This document shows positions 34,301-46,400 of a DNA stretch of 64,000 nt, piece by piece. Origin of the DNA: Norana najaformis (Eukaryota > Annelida > Clitellata > Crassiclitellata > Hormogastridae); assembly GCA_964023275.1 (NCBI GenBank), contig OZ029919.1, positions 8,823,202-8,887,201 on the forward strand, given 5' to 3'. Every line of letters starts with the position of its first letter. Positions within the stretch are counted from its first letter, which is position 1. The notes under the pieces were generated by a model, which searched no databases, was not told where the DNA came from, and saw only the letters and a list, made by a program, of their open reading frames with translations. A program made the position numbers and the translations under genes.

Positions 34301-36566
34301 TAGATGATTAGGCAGATGTACAAATCAATTAGTTAATAATGGTAGTTAAGTAATTGCAGTTCTAAAAAAGAAACACAACAATTTTTTTCCGAGAAAGTTA
34401 ATTATGATGTATATACTCTCTGTATTATCAGTATTAATTGTTAATGTTTGTTGCTTTAGTAATTGTTTTTTATGTCAATTTTAAAATAATTTACTAAGTT
34501 TTACCGGATAGTTTGCAATCTGTACTTTCTATTGTTTTTTACTTTTGAATTAGTTGTTGATGACATTCAGAGTTTTGAGTTTTATTGTTAGGTTGTTACT
34601 ATGAACTCCCGTTGGCAACAGTACAACGAACAGAGAGAGGAATATGTACAACAGCTGTTGCAACGAAATGTCGAGTTAGAACAGGCACTGGTCAACAGAG
34701 GGCAGCAGTTGTCTGTGGCCCAGCAGGAACATATCGATCAGATCCTCGTAGAGCAGAGACAGAAATTGGATTTGGTGAACGAAGAAAAGGCAGTGGTAAT
34801 CATAGTATTTCTGTCATTAATAACAAATGATTGTTGGATACATATTTGTTGTTTCTTTAGATGAATGATCAATAATTGTTCTTGCAGATGAATGATTCCC
34901 ATTTGTTTCAGTGAATTAATGATCTTCATTTGATTCTGTGAATGGGATATCCTGTTTGAGAAATATGATGCATTGTGATAGATCTGTTCTGAATATCGGG
35001 GGACATCTTTCAGGAAAGATCTTTTGTCTTTGATCTTTGTGGTCTTGTGTTGTCAGATCGGGAGAACTTCTGAGGTGTTGTCTGAAGAGGTGCTAAATAA
35101 ATGTGCAGTTACGATTACAGTACGACTTAGACTTCAATGTTTGATGTGTTCAGTTCAGTGTAAATGATCCTCATTTATGCTGTAGACTGCATAATATTTC
35201 TCAAACAGGATAACCCATTCATAGAAGCAAATGAGGATATCTTTTATTAACGTGAATTAATATATTTTGAATATATATATTTTAATGTATTTAAAGCCTG
35301 TGTTTTTGGAATAACTTAAGAAAAACTTGTAGTTAATTTTTGGGTACCTTGCAGATGCATATTATAATGTAGTTAAAACTGCTCAGTTTCTTTGAATTTT
35401 GAAGCTTCAGAAAGAAAATGTGCAACTAAGACATCACCTGGAGGAAATGCGATGTACCACAAAGAGGAATGAACTGATAATTCAGAGTCTTCATGAAAAA
35501 CTGACAAGTTCTGTAGAACAAGCGAAGGCTCTTCGCCTGCAGGCGGAAAACAACGAAACGTTGAGGCTGCAGATGCAGACGTTCCAGGAGGATTTTGAGT
35601 CAGAGCGCCGAGACCGAGAGCGAGCCCAGGCTCTAATAGCCCAACTCGAATCACAAATCCGTTCGGCCAGTCAGCAGGTATCCAGAATGGGGCATTTGTA
35701 AAAGTTGGCTTCTGGGTGGTTGAAGTTGTACTATAGAAGTAGTTTCTGGCAATATTATGATGCTTTCTTGCTGAATTTCCACATTTTTAGAATAAAGAAA
35801 TTTTGGACTATGTGAAGCAAAGGCACAGTGGAAGTGAGGGATAGTTTGAAAGCGTGAAATAGAATTTGGCGTTTTTAATGGATAGCTTTTGAGTGTTGAA
35901 GTAACACTGTAGAAGGAGTTTCTGTAGATATGATAATGAGATATCCTAATAGATTTTTGGAATGTTTAGAATAAAGGCTAGAAGTTGGACTGTGGTCGCC
36001 AGTTGTGTATTGGTAAAAGGGGGAAGGATAGTTTGAAGACATGTGACTTTCAGTGGAGCATTTGTAAGTTAGCTTTGGGATGTTTGAAGTAGTGCTGTAG
36101 AAATAGTTTCTGCATATATTATGAGGTTTCCTTATAGAGCTTTGAATGACTACAATGGAGTCTAGAACTTGGACTTCCTGTAAGAATGGTAGAGTGGAAA
36201 CAAGCTGTAATTTGATGGCATATGCTACATAATGACGCGTTTGTAAGAGTAAATTTTTGTGACTGTGAGGCAGTGCTATAGTAGGTGAGATATTCTTATG
36301 CATTCTTCAATAAATAAGAAAATTCCCATTAAATACAAATATTAAAAAGGCAAAACAAATGTTTTGTCTGTTTTCTGTAGTTGAGTTTGAACCGGACGCC
36401 GACGAATCCAAATCCATATCGAACCCTGGATCCACAACAGTTTCACCGACAGCAGTCAGTCCCTGGAGAAGCCAGTTTGGTTGGACGGGGTTCTACCCTG
36501 TCGGTAGGTGGTGAAGACAAAGCAGATTCTGGTGATCTTGACTTAAGGCCAACCGACTACGACTGA
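31385..36566 (+). CDS. TNIP/ABIN-like coiled-coil UBAN protein
   Basis: Cytosolic ubiquitin-binding adaptor related to TNIP1/2 (A20-binding inhibitors of NF-kB). Coding exons: ATG 31423-31818, 33233-33568, 33975-34067, 34592-34795, 35405-35677, 36381-36566; 1488 nt, 495 residues. All five introns are phase 0. The first coding exon seems to begin at acceptor TTTGCTTTTTAG (31385), so upstream non-coding exon(s) are expected. Residues about 15-435 are mostly heptad-like coiled coil. Residues 280-294 read NSRWQQYNEQREEYV, like the ABIN homology domain 1 N-S-x-W-Q-x-Y..R-x-E-Y-V. Residues 404-416 read QEDFESERRDRER, matching the UBAN D-F-x-x-E-R-x-x-R-E signature shared by ABINs, NEMO and optineurin. 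The last 61 residues are Pro/Gly/Ser-rich with no zinc finger, which favours TNIP over NEMO or OPTN. The paralogue cannot be named. Span includes 38 nt of 5' UTR. Confidence 0.86.
31919..32017. repeat. 25-bp tandem repeat, 4 units
   Basis: Units like GAATAGCATATGATGATATT plus TCTTT, abutting the palindrome at 32018. In TNIP intron 1. Confidence 0.85.
32018..32144. repeat. 127-bp near-perfect palindrome
   Basis: Left end ACTAATTATTATGCATTGTT is exactly mirrored by the right end AACAATGCATAATAATTAGT in reverse complement. The inside is ATT/AAT repeats that also pair. It would extrude as a long AT-rich hairpin or cruciform, and lies in TNIP intron 1. Confidence 0.92.
32165..32300 (-). mobile_element. 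LINE 3' fragment, reverse copy
   Basis: The reverse complement matches 19080-19210, including GGCTTGGCTTTGGTG and TTGATGCCTTGTGCAT, the 3' flank of the CR1/L2-like remnant there. Confidence 0.65.
32498..32776 (-). mobile_element. 280-bp tRNA-derived SINE, reverse copy
   Basis: On the minus strand it begins CAGCACATGGTCTATCGATA.. (A-box-like) with B-box GCGGGTTCAACTC, then GTCACCAAGCAGTATAATTT.., CCAGCTCAAGGAC.. and CACTTGTGGGATATGG. Clear partner of 41943-42221 on the opposite strand. Confidence 0.8.
33735..33835 (-). mobile_element. tRNA-derived repeat (reverse)
   Basis: The minus strand reads TGGTAGCTGATTGGTTAGAG TGCTCAGC.. GGTTCAAGCCTC, tRNA A and B boxes in order. The same head occurs at 44690-44760. 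Acceptor-stem pairing is not evident, so it is taken as a SINE or tRNA pseudogene. Confidence 0.55.
35035..35125 (+). mobile_element. SINE, CTTGTGTTGTC family
   Basis: TGGTCTTGTGTTGTCAGATC..GGTGCTAAATAAATGTGCAG with a TTACGATTACAG tail, in TNIP intron 4. Confidence 0.7.
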
Positions 36567-37964
36567 TTTCTTGATTTGTCTTCTAACAGGATCTGCGGAT
36601 TGTTTTCCTTTTGACTTTGTTTAATACCAAGTGGACGTTTAATTTACTTTCTGAAAATCTATTTTCTGTTCATTGCTTTTCGCTTGCGTCTAATAGGCAA
36701 CAAGACAATGGCTAGCTTAACAACCACCTGGTTTTCTGACAGTTTTGACAGACAATGATGCTGAAAATATTTTATGCAGATGAAGATATCCTTGAATTGG
36801 GCAAAGCAGAAATTTAGCTCTTGAAATTTAGTTCTTTGTTGTTATTCTTTGGTATGGTAAACTTTAAAATTATGCATAAAATCAGCTTGTATATTTTGAT
36901 GATTTTGATTGTAATGGCTACTGATTACTAAGGTCTTCCTCAGGTCATTTATATAAGTTTTATAAATATCACATACAGTGCAAACTGCCTAACATGAAAT
37001 GCAGTGAACTAGTCTGAACTATTCGTGTTAACTGAATTTTCATGTTAAATGTTCAATCAACTAAGCAGAGCAAAACCAATTAGGAGTTATTTGCATTTGC
37101 TGTCATGAAGATAAGGAGGCATTCATACATGTATTATGAGGATGGGTGATTTCACCCACTTTGGCAATATGATCTGTGGGTCACAGAGGTGAAGCCAAAG
37201 GTGTTAGCCACATGGCCACGTTTCATCTATCTTCGTGTCATAATACATGTCACTCTGCCGCTATATTAGTCAAGATTTCGTTGACATCTGCCACAACAGG
37301 TGTCAAACATGCAACCGCAGTATACCTAGGTTAGTACGTATAATGCGTCATATTATATTCTGTTCTGCATTAAAATTATTTTCCCATGAATGCAAAGGTT
37401 ACCACTGAAGTTGAGAGCTGGTGGGAAATGTTGGTAAGGTTATAAATTTGTATAGGCTAAAAATCTAACAGCACTTTAACCATTGAATGTCATCACTGCC
37501 ACCGCCAGAGCACACCGCTTAAGCCTGAAAATAAGACAAAATAGGATGGTACATGTTGGAAGAGCAAAGCCAGATGTTGAAATAAATCAACATATCACGT
37601 TAGCCAAGGATTTGCACTGCATTTTTTCTGCTGGCCTGACAATTTTTTTGTGTTAAGTGATATTTTTGTGTTATCAGTTTTATGATAAAGGAGCTAGTTT
37701 ACATTTAAACCCATTGATGCTGGAACAGACAAAGCAGACTTTCACGATAGTTTGTGTTAAACATTGTTGTTTTGTGTTTTCCACTGTAGTAACTTAAGTA
37801 GGCATTGAATGCCTGGGTGCCCTGAAACACAATCTTTGCAGCAGATTTGGCAATGGAAAAATTTTCCCCTTTTTGTTTGAACTGGCTTATGGTTTCTTTA
37901 GTTACATAACCCTTACAGTCTTGGCTAGGGCAATGCAGGCCTGGTTATTGTTATTACTACTATG

Positions 37965-38177
37965 ATTATGAGTATTATAATTATTATTGTCATCGTCATA
38001 ATAATAATAATAATAATAATAATAATTTTATTATTATTACTGTTATTGTTATGACAAGTCATGCATGTCATTGTGATAGTACAGTGGCATGATGAAAAAT
38101 GAGTCAGTCATCCCTCTGCATGGGATTGTTATTATTATTATTATCATTATTATTTTCATTATTATTATTATTATTTA
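37965..38177. repeat. AAT/ATT trinucleotide runs
   Basis: Two clusters of (AAT)n and (ATT)n that can pair with each other, separated by about 80 bp of unique sequence. Confidence 0.85.
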
Positions 38178-39689
38178 AGCATAGAATTTCCTACATGCTC
38201 AGCACTACATTACAGGACTTGTGAATCAGAGGCATGAAACATGCTGTCGATCTTTAGGAAGGCTGTTAGAATTCATAATGTGACTTAACACTTCCCTTCG
38301 AAATATCCAATAACTGGCCAACTCTGCTGTGATGTATTGGAACAAAATTTTTCTGGCATCTCTGAACATGCAGATTTATAAGCGACAGATTCACTTGCTG
38401 GTAGCCATGTTGGTAACTTCTAGTACCATCTGGATTATCCTTAAAAATATGGCTTGTTTGCCAAAGTAAAAAATTAAGAGCCAGTGCTTGTCTGTGACAC
38501 ATTTTAATCACTTTCATCAGAGGTGGTTTAATTTTTGATTGATCAATGCAAATATTGTCACCTTTATTTTGACATGTACAAGAAGCACGCAGTTTCTTCA
38601 TAGGGCTACGACTTCCATGGCACAGCAGAGGGTTTTTAGCAGTGGGTTCATAACTTTTGAACAGTCTTACTGTTCAAGCTTGGGTGGCTGTGTGAGGCAG
38701 GACTGTTGCAAGTCGTTGTCTTAGGCTCTCCTATTTCCTTGGGGATGTCATGCCAGGGTGCCCCTAAGTATTTTGTTCTGCAAGAGATTCTATATAAATT
38801 GACTAATACAATACAAAAACGTTGTACAGTTACAACACCAGAGGCAAAGTGTTGCTAAACCCACTTTCCTTGTGTCCTGTAACACTGACTCATTTCCTAG
38901 TTCTGTCCTGTCGGACTTGTTGATGAAACTAATGTTAGACACTGAATGTTAATTTTGCTTCTTTGTTGGACAATAGTAGGACTGTAGACGATGTTCTGTG
39001 GTAACTAATTTAACAGTGAAACTGCTTTGTTTTTATCCGTTGAACTTTAAATTTGTCTTAGTTCATGTTAATACCAGGCTGAATCAGCCAAAAGAAAGGA
39101 CTTGTCGTGTGCTGGTAAATAAATTTCCTTGGCCTGGCTTCCCTTCCAATCCTTTTAGCTGCACAAAACAAAAACTGTGTATAGTATTCTCCTAGAGAAC
39201 GTGGTGTATCTTATCAGCCTGGCAGCTACATGTCCAAAGTGGTGCTATCTATACAAACATTTTCCAGGATTTCTTTTTTGGGTTGGTATAGAAGTCTGTG
39301 AACTCTGTGTGTGTTTCAACATTCTGGAGCATCAATTCAGACATAAAAGACAGAAGCTTCAGAGCAGCACCCTCGTAAAATTCATAGAAACTCAACAGAT
39401 GGTTCGTAAACATCCATGTATTGTGCAAGTAATACAATCCAGCTACACAGATCCCACAATTCTTTGCGTGTTTTAAAATTTTAAGTTTATTTAGCAAACA
39501 TGGCTTTAGGATTAAAGATGGCAATCACATACAGCAGCAAAACCAACAAGACAGACAGCAGTTACCAGTGTTCTGTGGACATATGCAGTTCTCCACTGTA
39601 AGCACAGACAAAATAATAGCACTCAATCATGATAAAAAATGTTTTTTCTCAAGTGGATGAAACAAGTTCCATAATTTACTTATACTGTA

Positions 39690-39880
39690 AATGTAAATGT
39701 TTTTCTTTAGCAGCCATGTTGACCCTCAACCCTGCTCATTTTTCAATGAACTGATCAGATGAGGTCCTTCACCAGTGTTGCCTGTTTGAATGGATGCCTC
39801 CCCATTTAAGGTCCCCATGTACGGATGCTGCTAGCCAGGCTATTAGCTAGTCAAAGGTTTCTGAAACTCCGGAACAATAT
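39690..39880 (+). mobile_element. SINE copy (CTATAGCGACCATATGGCC family)
   Basis: TAAATGTAAATG.., TTGACCCTCAACCCTGCTCA.., TGAGGTCCTTCACCAGTGTT.., CCATTTAAGGTCCCCATGTA.., GCTAGCCAGG. The longest relative is 42825-43090. Confidence 0.7.
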
Positions 39881-40493
39881 TTGCCCATTAGATCAGTTCA
39901 GAAAGTAAGAAATACTCCAGCTGCATTACATTACTCTGAAAGCAGTAATTGTAAATGTTGCTACTTCAAGGTAAACTATACACTGACTTCTAGATCTACA
40001 ATGTATGTCCCATATGTATATATGTACGTATGTATCCAGACATTTAATATAGCACCTGTTAAGTGCCTTACGAAAGTGCTGGAATACATCTATGTATTTA
40101 TGTATTTATGTATGATGTTTGTATGCACTGAACATCTCTACAACGAGTTCTAAGAAACTCTCAGAAATGCTTGCAGTGTTTACACTCTTCAGGTACAATG
40201 GGTGCTTTAGTTATGTGCCACTTAGAAAGTCATAAGGCCTCAACATGTTCAACAGCTGCCTAGATCAGGTTTACTTCAAACTGACAAAACCACTTCAGAG
40301 TTAAATAAATAAACACTGCAGGACAAGTAAATAAATTATAAAAAAATACAGAAGCTTTTGAATTAGGTGCAAATTCTTCAATATGTTGTGCACGACTATT
40401 ACCAGTTTAAAAAGTATGACATCATGATTTGCCAATCTTCATTGCTTGTTTCTAAATCACATGATTCAAAATTCTGATTCTCAGCAGTCTAGA

Positions 40494-43400
40494 CTACTTC
40501 GTTTTCTTTCCTTTCCCCTTCTTGCCACCCTTCTTGCCGCCTTTCTTGCCACCTTTTCCTGACTCCTCTTCATCTCCAGCAGCTGCTTTTGCCCGTTTCT
40601 TGCCAAGAGGCGTCTTGGCATACCATGTCTGGAATAAATTTAGTACGTTCCATGCAGATTCACAAAAAATACCTTGCATATTCAAGCAAGAATAATAACA
40701 GGATTTTTAAAGCTAATTCCAAGGCACAGCCGTTAGTATGAAATGCTAGTGATTCCTTTTCTTAGCCTTGGCACATGAGGACAGTACTCTTCCTCGCTGG
40801 CTGATCTTTCCATCGACAGCGTACAGTCAATGTACTCATTTTACAGCTGTGGATTAGTGGAACAGAAATCCTGGGTCCGGATTACTAACCACTTGATTAT
40901 TGCTGTATTTCATATTTCAGTAAATTTATAAAAGTACAGTGATAAGTCAATGAACTTTCAAACAGTACAAACATTATTAAGTATTATAAAATTTTTGTTA
41001 TTAAATAGAACTATTCAACATACTAGTGTTACATAAACAGTAAGGATTCTTTACAGCAGATAAGGAAGGCAAGTGATTTCATAAATATCATGGTATGTGA
41101 CTCGATCGACTACAGCCCAAATGAACAAAGACTGGGCAAAGCACTTGGCTACAATTACACCAGCTACTGTACCTTGTAGGTTTCCTCTTCCTCTTTGTAA
41201 ACTGGGTCAAGTCGTGCAAGTGGAGCGATGAACTCGATTGCCTGGAGCGGTTTCTTGTGGAGCTGATCAACACGACGTTCATTTAGAACTGCACTGCACA
41301 CGACCTCTATCATTCCTGGCGTATAGCCATCAGATACCTTGGACAACGAACTCATATCCAGTGCATTGGTAAGTGTGCCTCCGTGCTTCGTAATGATCTT
41401 GCGCCAAATAACTAAAGAAAGAAATAAATAATCCAGCCTGTTGGCAGTGTAACGAAAGTTACTGGCTCTGATAGAATGAGTTGTGTGTTGCATTTCTTCA
41501 CTTTTCGAGATATTACTACAATTTTATTATAAATTTAATTCCCTTTAAAATGAGCCTTTTGAGATAGTTGGTAAATTTTGAGAAAACCATCCTGTATCAC
41601 AGCTTTCTCCTTAATAACGTTTGCAACACAACTCAAATTTGTGAGAGCTTGTCACAAATGTATAACTGCTACTAAGACTATTGCTAGATTGATTTTGACA
41701 ATAAGTTTGTCCATTTGATAGTTAATGTAGAACTAGTGCATTTTGAGCCTGTCAGTTGTATTCCAGTACCTTATATGCTCTGCAAATACTTATATCGTTC
41801 TGTCCATTTTGCGAACAAAATATGCAATGATTGAATTGATGATGTTATGACTTTTACAACAACTGCATATGTAATTATGAGTATTACGCATTATTGCACC
41901 ATTACTGTAATCTTCTTTATTGTCAGGTACATTTAAGTGTACAGCACAATGGTCTATCGGTAATGCATTTGGTCAGTGGTCATGCAGTTGCGGGTTCTAT
42001 TCCATGTAATGACCCTGGGTAAGTTGTTTGCGCACAACGTGCTTCTGTCACCAACCAGTATAATTTGGTACTGGCTTAAGCTGGGAAGTAAACGGTAAGT
42101 CCTACAATGCACTGGCCCTGCATCCAGGACCTTGGGATTCGTCCATTGCCAGCTCAAGGGCCAAGATACAGAGGTGAGCACCTCCCCTACGTTTCACTTG
42201 TGGCATATGGGATACTTTACTTTTTTACTTACATGTAAGTATACATTGGCAGGTGGGGAGTGTCATCAACAGGTACTTAGAAGGTGCTTTTGACTGGGAT
42301 TATGATTATGATTATGATTTTTTACTATGATTTCACTTAAAGTGTCTGTTAGTTGATGCCCTGTGCATCATTATAACAGCGCTATAGAAGTGATTATATC
42401 TGATTAATTTAAATTCCAGTTATACATACATATATACACTGTTTTACAAGTACTGTAAAGATTTGGGCACTGACGGTGTCTTGAGGCGTAGTCCGGCCTT
42501 GGGATGAGGATGACTCGCTGATACATGCTCATCATTGGTTTCATTTCTCCCTCGAATGGAACGCTCGATGTTCCAACCAAAAGCAGACGGTCCTCTGCTT
42601 TAATCGTCTTCAGGGTTTTCGGCAGTTCCTTCTTCAGTCGCTTTGGATCACTCTGTCAGAATTTAAACATCGCTTAGTTTTCTCGTTTATATTAGCCTCA
42701 GATGTCATGATCTGTGCATAAATTAGGAGACGAGGAGTTGTGACACAACGGTGTCCTGGTTAATGGCATTTAAACTGAAAGATATGCAAGTGCTGCGTTA
42801 GAAATGTAGCAAATGTTGTACCTATAAGAACCAAATGTAAACATAAATGTACACGTTTTTCTACAGCGACCACATGGCCTAGACCTTGCTCATTTTTTAA
42901 TGAATTTATCGAGTGAGATCCTTCACCACTGCTGCCCATTTTTAAATGGGTGCCACACCATTTAAGGTCTCTGTCTACAGACTGTGCTAGCCAGAGATTT
43001 AAATCTCTGAAATATAGCCATGACTGAGATGTGAACTGGCATCCTGATGCACAGAGGTGCCTTGATGTACACATGTAGCTGAACAGACTAATACCCAACA
43101 ACATGTAATACTACTGACCAAAAGCACATAACATTCTTGCACCTGTCTGAGTGACTTGAAGCGACAAAGCAGAGTGCTATTATCTTCAACTACGTTACAT
43201 CCACGTAATACAATGTCAGCTGAAATAAAGCTAAGGTCACATGCATATATGCAGACTGTGAACTAAAATTAGTTACAGTAACCACACTAGTAGCATTATT
43301 CCAGCAAAATCGTTTAATAGATGTAAGTAACTTTGAATGCTGATGATAAAGTGGTATTAAAAGTGGTTAGTTAAAAGTGGTTGTTGTTTAACTGCCATAA

Positions 43401-46400
43401 AAAAGTTATAGTGTGCAAGAGTGAAGTGATGAAATACCCGAGCCATATCTGGCCCAGTGTGTCATGCATTTGTCACTCGAATTTTAAAATTATGTTCATC
43501 TGACACATACCTCAAAAGCCTGGTTTACAAAATTAGATTCAATTTAAATCTGATGTAACAATTTGAATGCATATAAAGAAAATTAACAAAAAGCTAAAAC
43601 TACCCATTTCTAGCATAAAATATTCGAGACAAAAAAGAGTTACCATAATCTTCACTGTTGCTTTTTAAATAATCACCCATATTATATTTTGAACTGTTTC
43701 TGTTCATAACCTAGATATAATAAAAATGGTTATTATTCCGCTGATACCAAAAGAAAAAACACAGTAACAAATATTACTAACAAGACTGTAAACTTTAAAT
43801 GTATTAGTAAGGTAAGAGAGGTACTCATTCATTACAGGTCTCCATCAACATTTGTATTAACGTTACAATCTTTTTCATTACGAGCAGATATCAGAAAAAA
43901 TTGTTACATTGGAATCAGTGAAAAACTAACCAAGTCGGTTTTTGGAACTTTTTTCCTAAACATTTTTTCACAATCACCAACGAATATGACTGAAGGTTGT
44001 AGCGCTCTTCCAACCTACAATAAAAATACAAATAAATGTAGCAATAAATTTACTCAACTTAGTAATTCCTGTACATGTCAGTACACTGGCAATGCAGCTT
44101 CTCCGTTCATCTCTGTCTGTCATCAGTCTTCCTGCCTCGTCTCACAACATCCCCTAACGTCTCAGATCATCTCTGGTCAGTTCTTTCTTGGTCTTCCCTT
44201 CCTCCTTTTCATGTCAGAGATTCAGTTTATCACTTGATTGGCTCTGCTATTTCTGTTCATACAAATTAAATGTTCCATCGACTTCAGTCTTCTTTTCTAA
44301 AGATATTCTCTTTAAATGAATGATAATGATAAATGATATTCTCTTGTCTTGTTCTTTCTTGGCACTAAATTTATCTTTCACAGATTAATCACAGAAATAT
44401 TTAAGAAACTGATGGAATTGTGACACAGCCTAATTTAGGCTAGTAATTTTCTTCTTCAAGATGATGTGAAATAACACAAATGAACAAAGTCTCAGCTGAT
44501 TAAACAGCAAGCAACATGCGTGAAATGGGTCACAAGCAAGCAACAGTAACAGCAGCAACGATTATTATTATTATTATTATAATTATTTTTATTATAATTG
44601 CATCTATTATGTGCATAAGGTCAGTAAATCTAAATCTGAGGCACAAAGCAAGTGTGAGTGCAGGATTTCCTCAAGGTCCCTACACAGTAACCGCCTAAGT
44701 GGAGGCTCAAACTCTCCATGTTACAAGCAGAGCACCCCATCCAATCAGCTACCATGCCCATAATATGTTTATTTTAAGATTATTTCATTGAATATTACAT
44801 GTTCTGAGTTTACAGTTTCTCAGCAAACCATTCCACATATAGAATTTATTATTAGCTAAATGAGACGTTTGCTGTATAAGTTCTACCTTAAAGACCATGT
44901 GGAGGAGGAGTTTGAGTCCGTCTCTTCCTGGATACTTTCCAGCGATATTCGTTGCCGTGAGGTCAAAGAGATTTGCTCCAGTCTCAGTGCAGATGCAGTG
45001 GACGAGCATCTTCTTCCCAGTGCCATGAGGTCCAGCAAGTAAGATGGATTTGACCAGAGGTGCTTTCTCATGAACAGCTGGTGAACCTATTTTAAAATCA
45101 CACAAGTAGACTTTTATTAGTGATCAAATTAAAGATCTTTCTTAGACTTTACTTGCAGTGCCTCTGAAGAGTTTCTCTTGAAGTAGAGCTATATAAATTG
45201 CACTTACCATTACAAAATTTGCATTACACTTACGATAACCTTATCTTGTTTTCCTTTTAAATCTTTCAGATAATAAATGTATATGTTTTTCTATAGCAAC
45301 CATATGGCCTTGACCCCGCTCTTTTTCAATGAATTGATCGGGTGAGATCCTTCATTGCATAATAAAGTGTTGGTGAAGAGTTTATTTAGTTTTGCTTCAA
45401 TATATTCTAAAGAACTCAAAAAATGTGTCCATATCTCTCTTCTTGCTTCTGTGAGAATAATATTGGAAGAAGCTATAGACAAAATTGACAGTCACAACAG
45501 AAGTTTTGACAGTTTCAATTATATCACCAAATGATTATCAACAGATCCATTTAAATTTTTTTGTTATGCTGTAAATGCAAAGGTAATGTACAGCGTGATG
45601 TAATGGAACACAATTTATATTGTGCCCACTCAAGTTACCTATACAAAAGATAAACATTTAAAAAACAGTGCGTGTTATGACATCAGTACTCAAATGTTTT
45701 CACTGTATGCCTGCCAGATAAAGCATGTGGAAACTTACCGAGAGGTAACACAGCGTACTCTGTTACAACCCTACGGACATCGCTCAGAGATGGCATGGGT
45801 TCAATGTTGGCTTGTCGAAGGGTAGTACCAAGATAACTGTATTCCCCGGCATAATCGCTCATCTGAAATCGCGGGTGACGTACGATGATCCCTTCACTCA
45901 CAAGTTCCTCATACAACGACTCAATTGTTCTGTGCAAAACAGAGCAAACAAACTTAGGTGAACAGTTGGCATCTTAACAAGCAAGAATTCAGCACTAAAT
46001 CAATGAAATCCGTCGATTGTTTCTGAATATACTTATCAACCCATAGACTTACTTTGAACAAAACGAGAAGGAGATATATAGTAAGAACAAGGACAACGCT
46101 TATAATGTACATATATGGACAGTTACCGCCTTTCAGTTACAGATATTAGGTGAAATAAGCTATATTGGCTTTTAGTGCCTATATCTCTCCATCCAAGTGT
46201 CAAGATTTCTGAAACTCTTCAAGTTTGGTGCAGATGTCATTACAACAGAAACTTAATTTTCAAGTCCCCAGAAAATGTTCATCAATTTTTAACAAGAAAC
46301 TTTTAAATTCATACTTGAGGTGTCAAAGCAAATAGCCATTACAAAGTGAATCAGTGAGTTAGCAAAGTCTCTTACAGTGTTGGTCAGTTAACATGAAGCT

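Larger units (their letters stand above)
36567..40493. other. TNIP-IQCA1 tail-to-tail spacer
   Basis: Contains the two 3' UTRs, ATT/AAT trinucleotide runs (about 37965-38040 and 38125-38177), GCGCC-type repeat fragments and a SINE at 39690-39880. ORFs at 38266-38601 and 39177-39476 show no recognised domain or splice context. No poly(A) signal could be assigned confidently to either gene. Confidence 0.55.

Noticed and set aside
38266..38601. 111-codon minus-strand ORF between TNIP and IQCA1
   Set aside because: No recognised domain, no supporting splice sites or start context; left as spacer.
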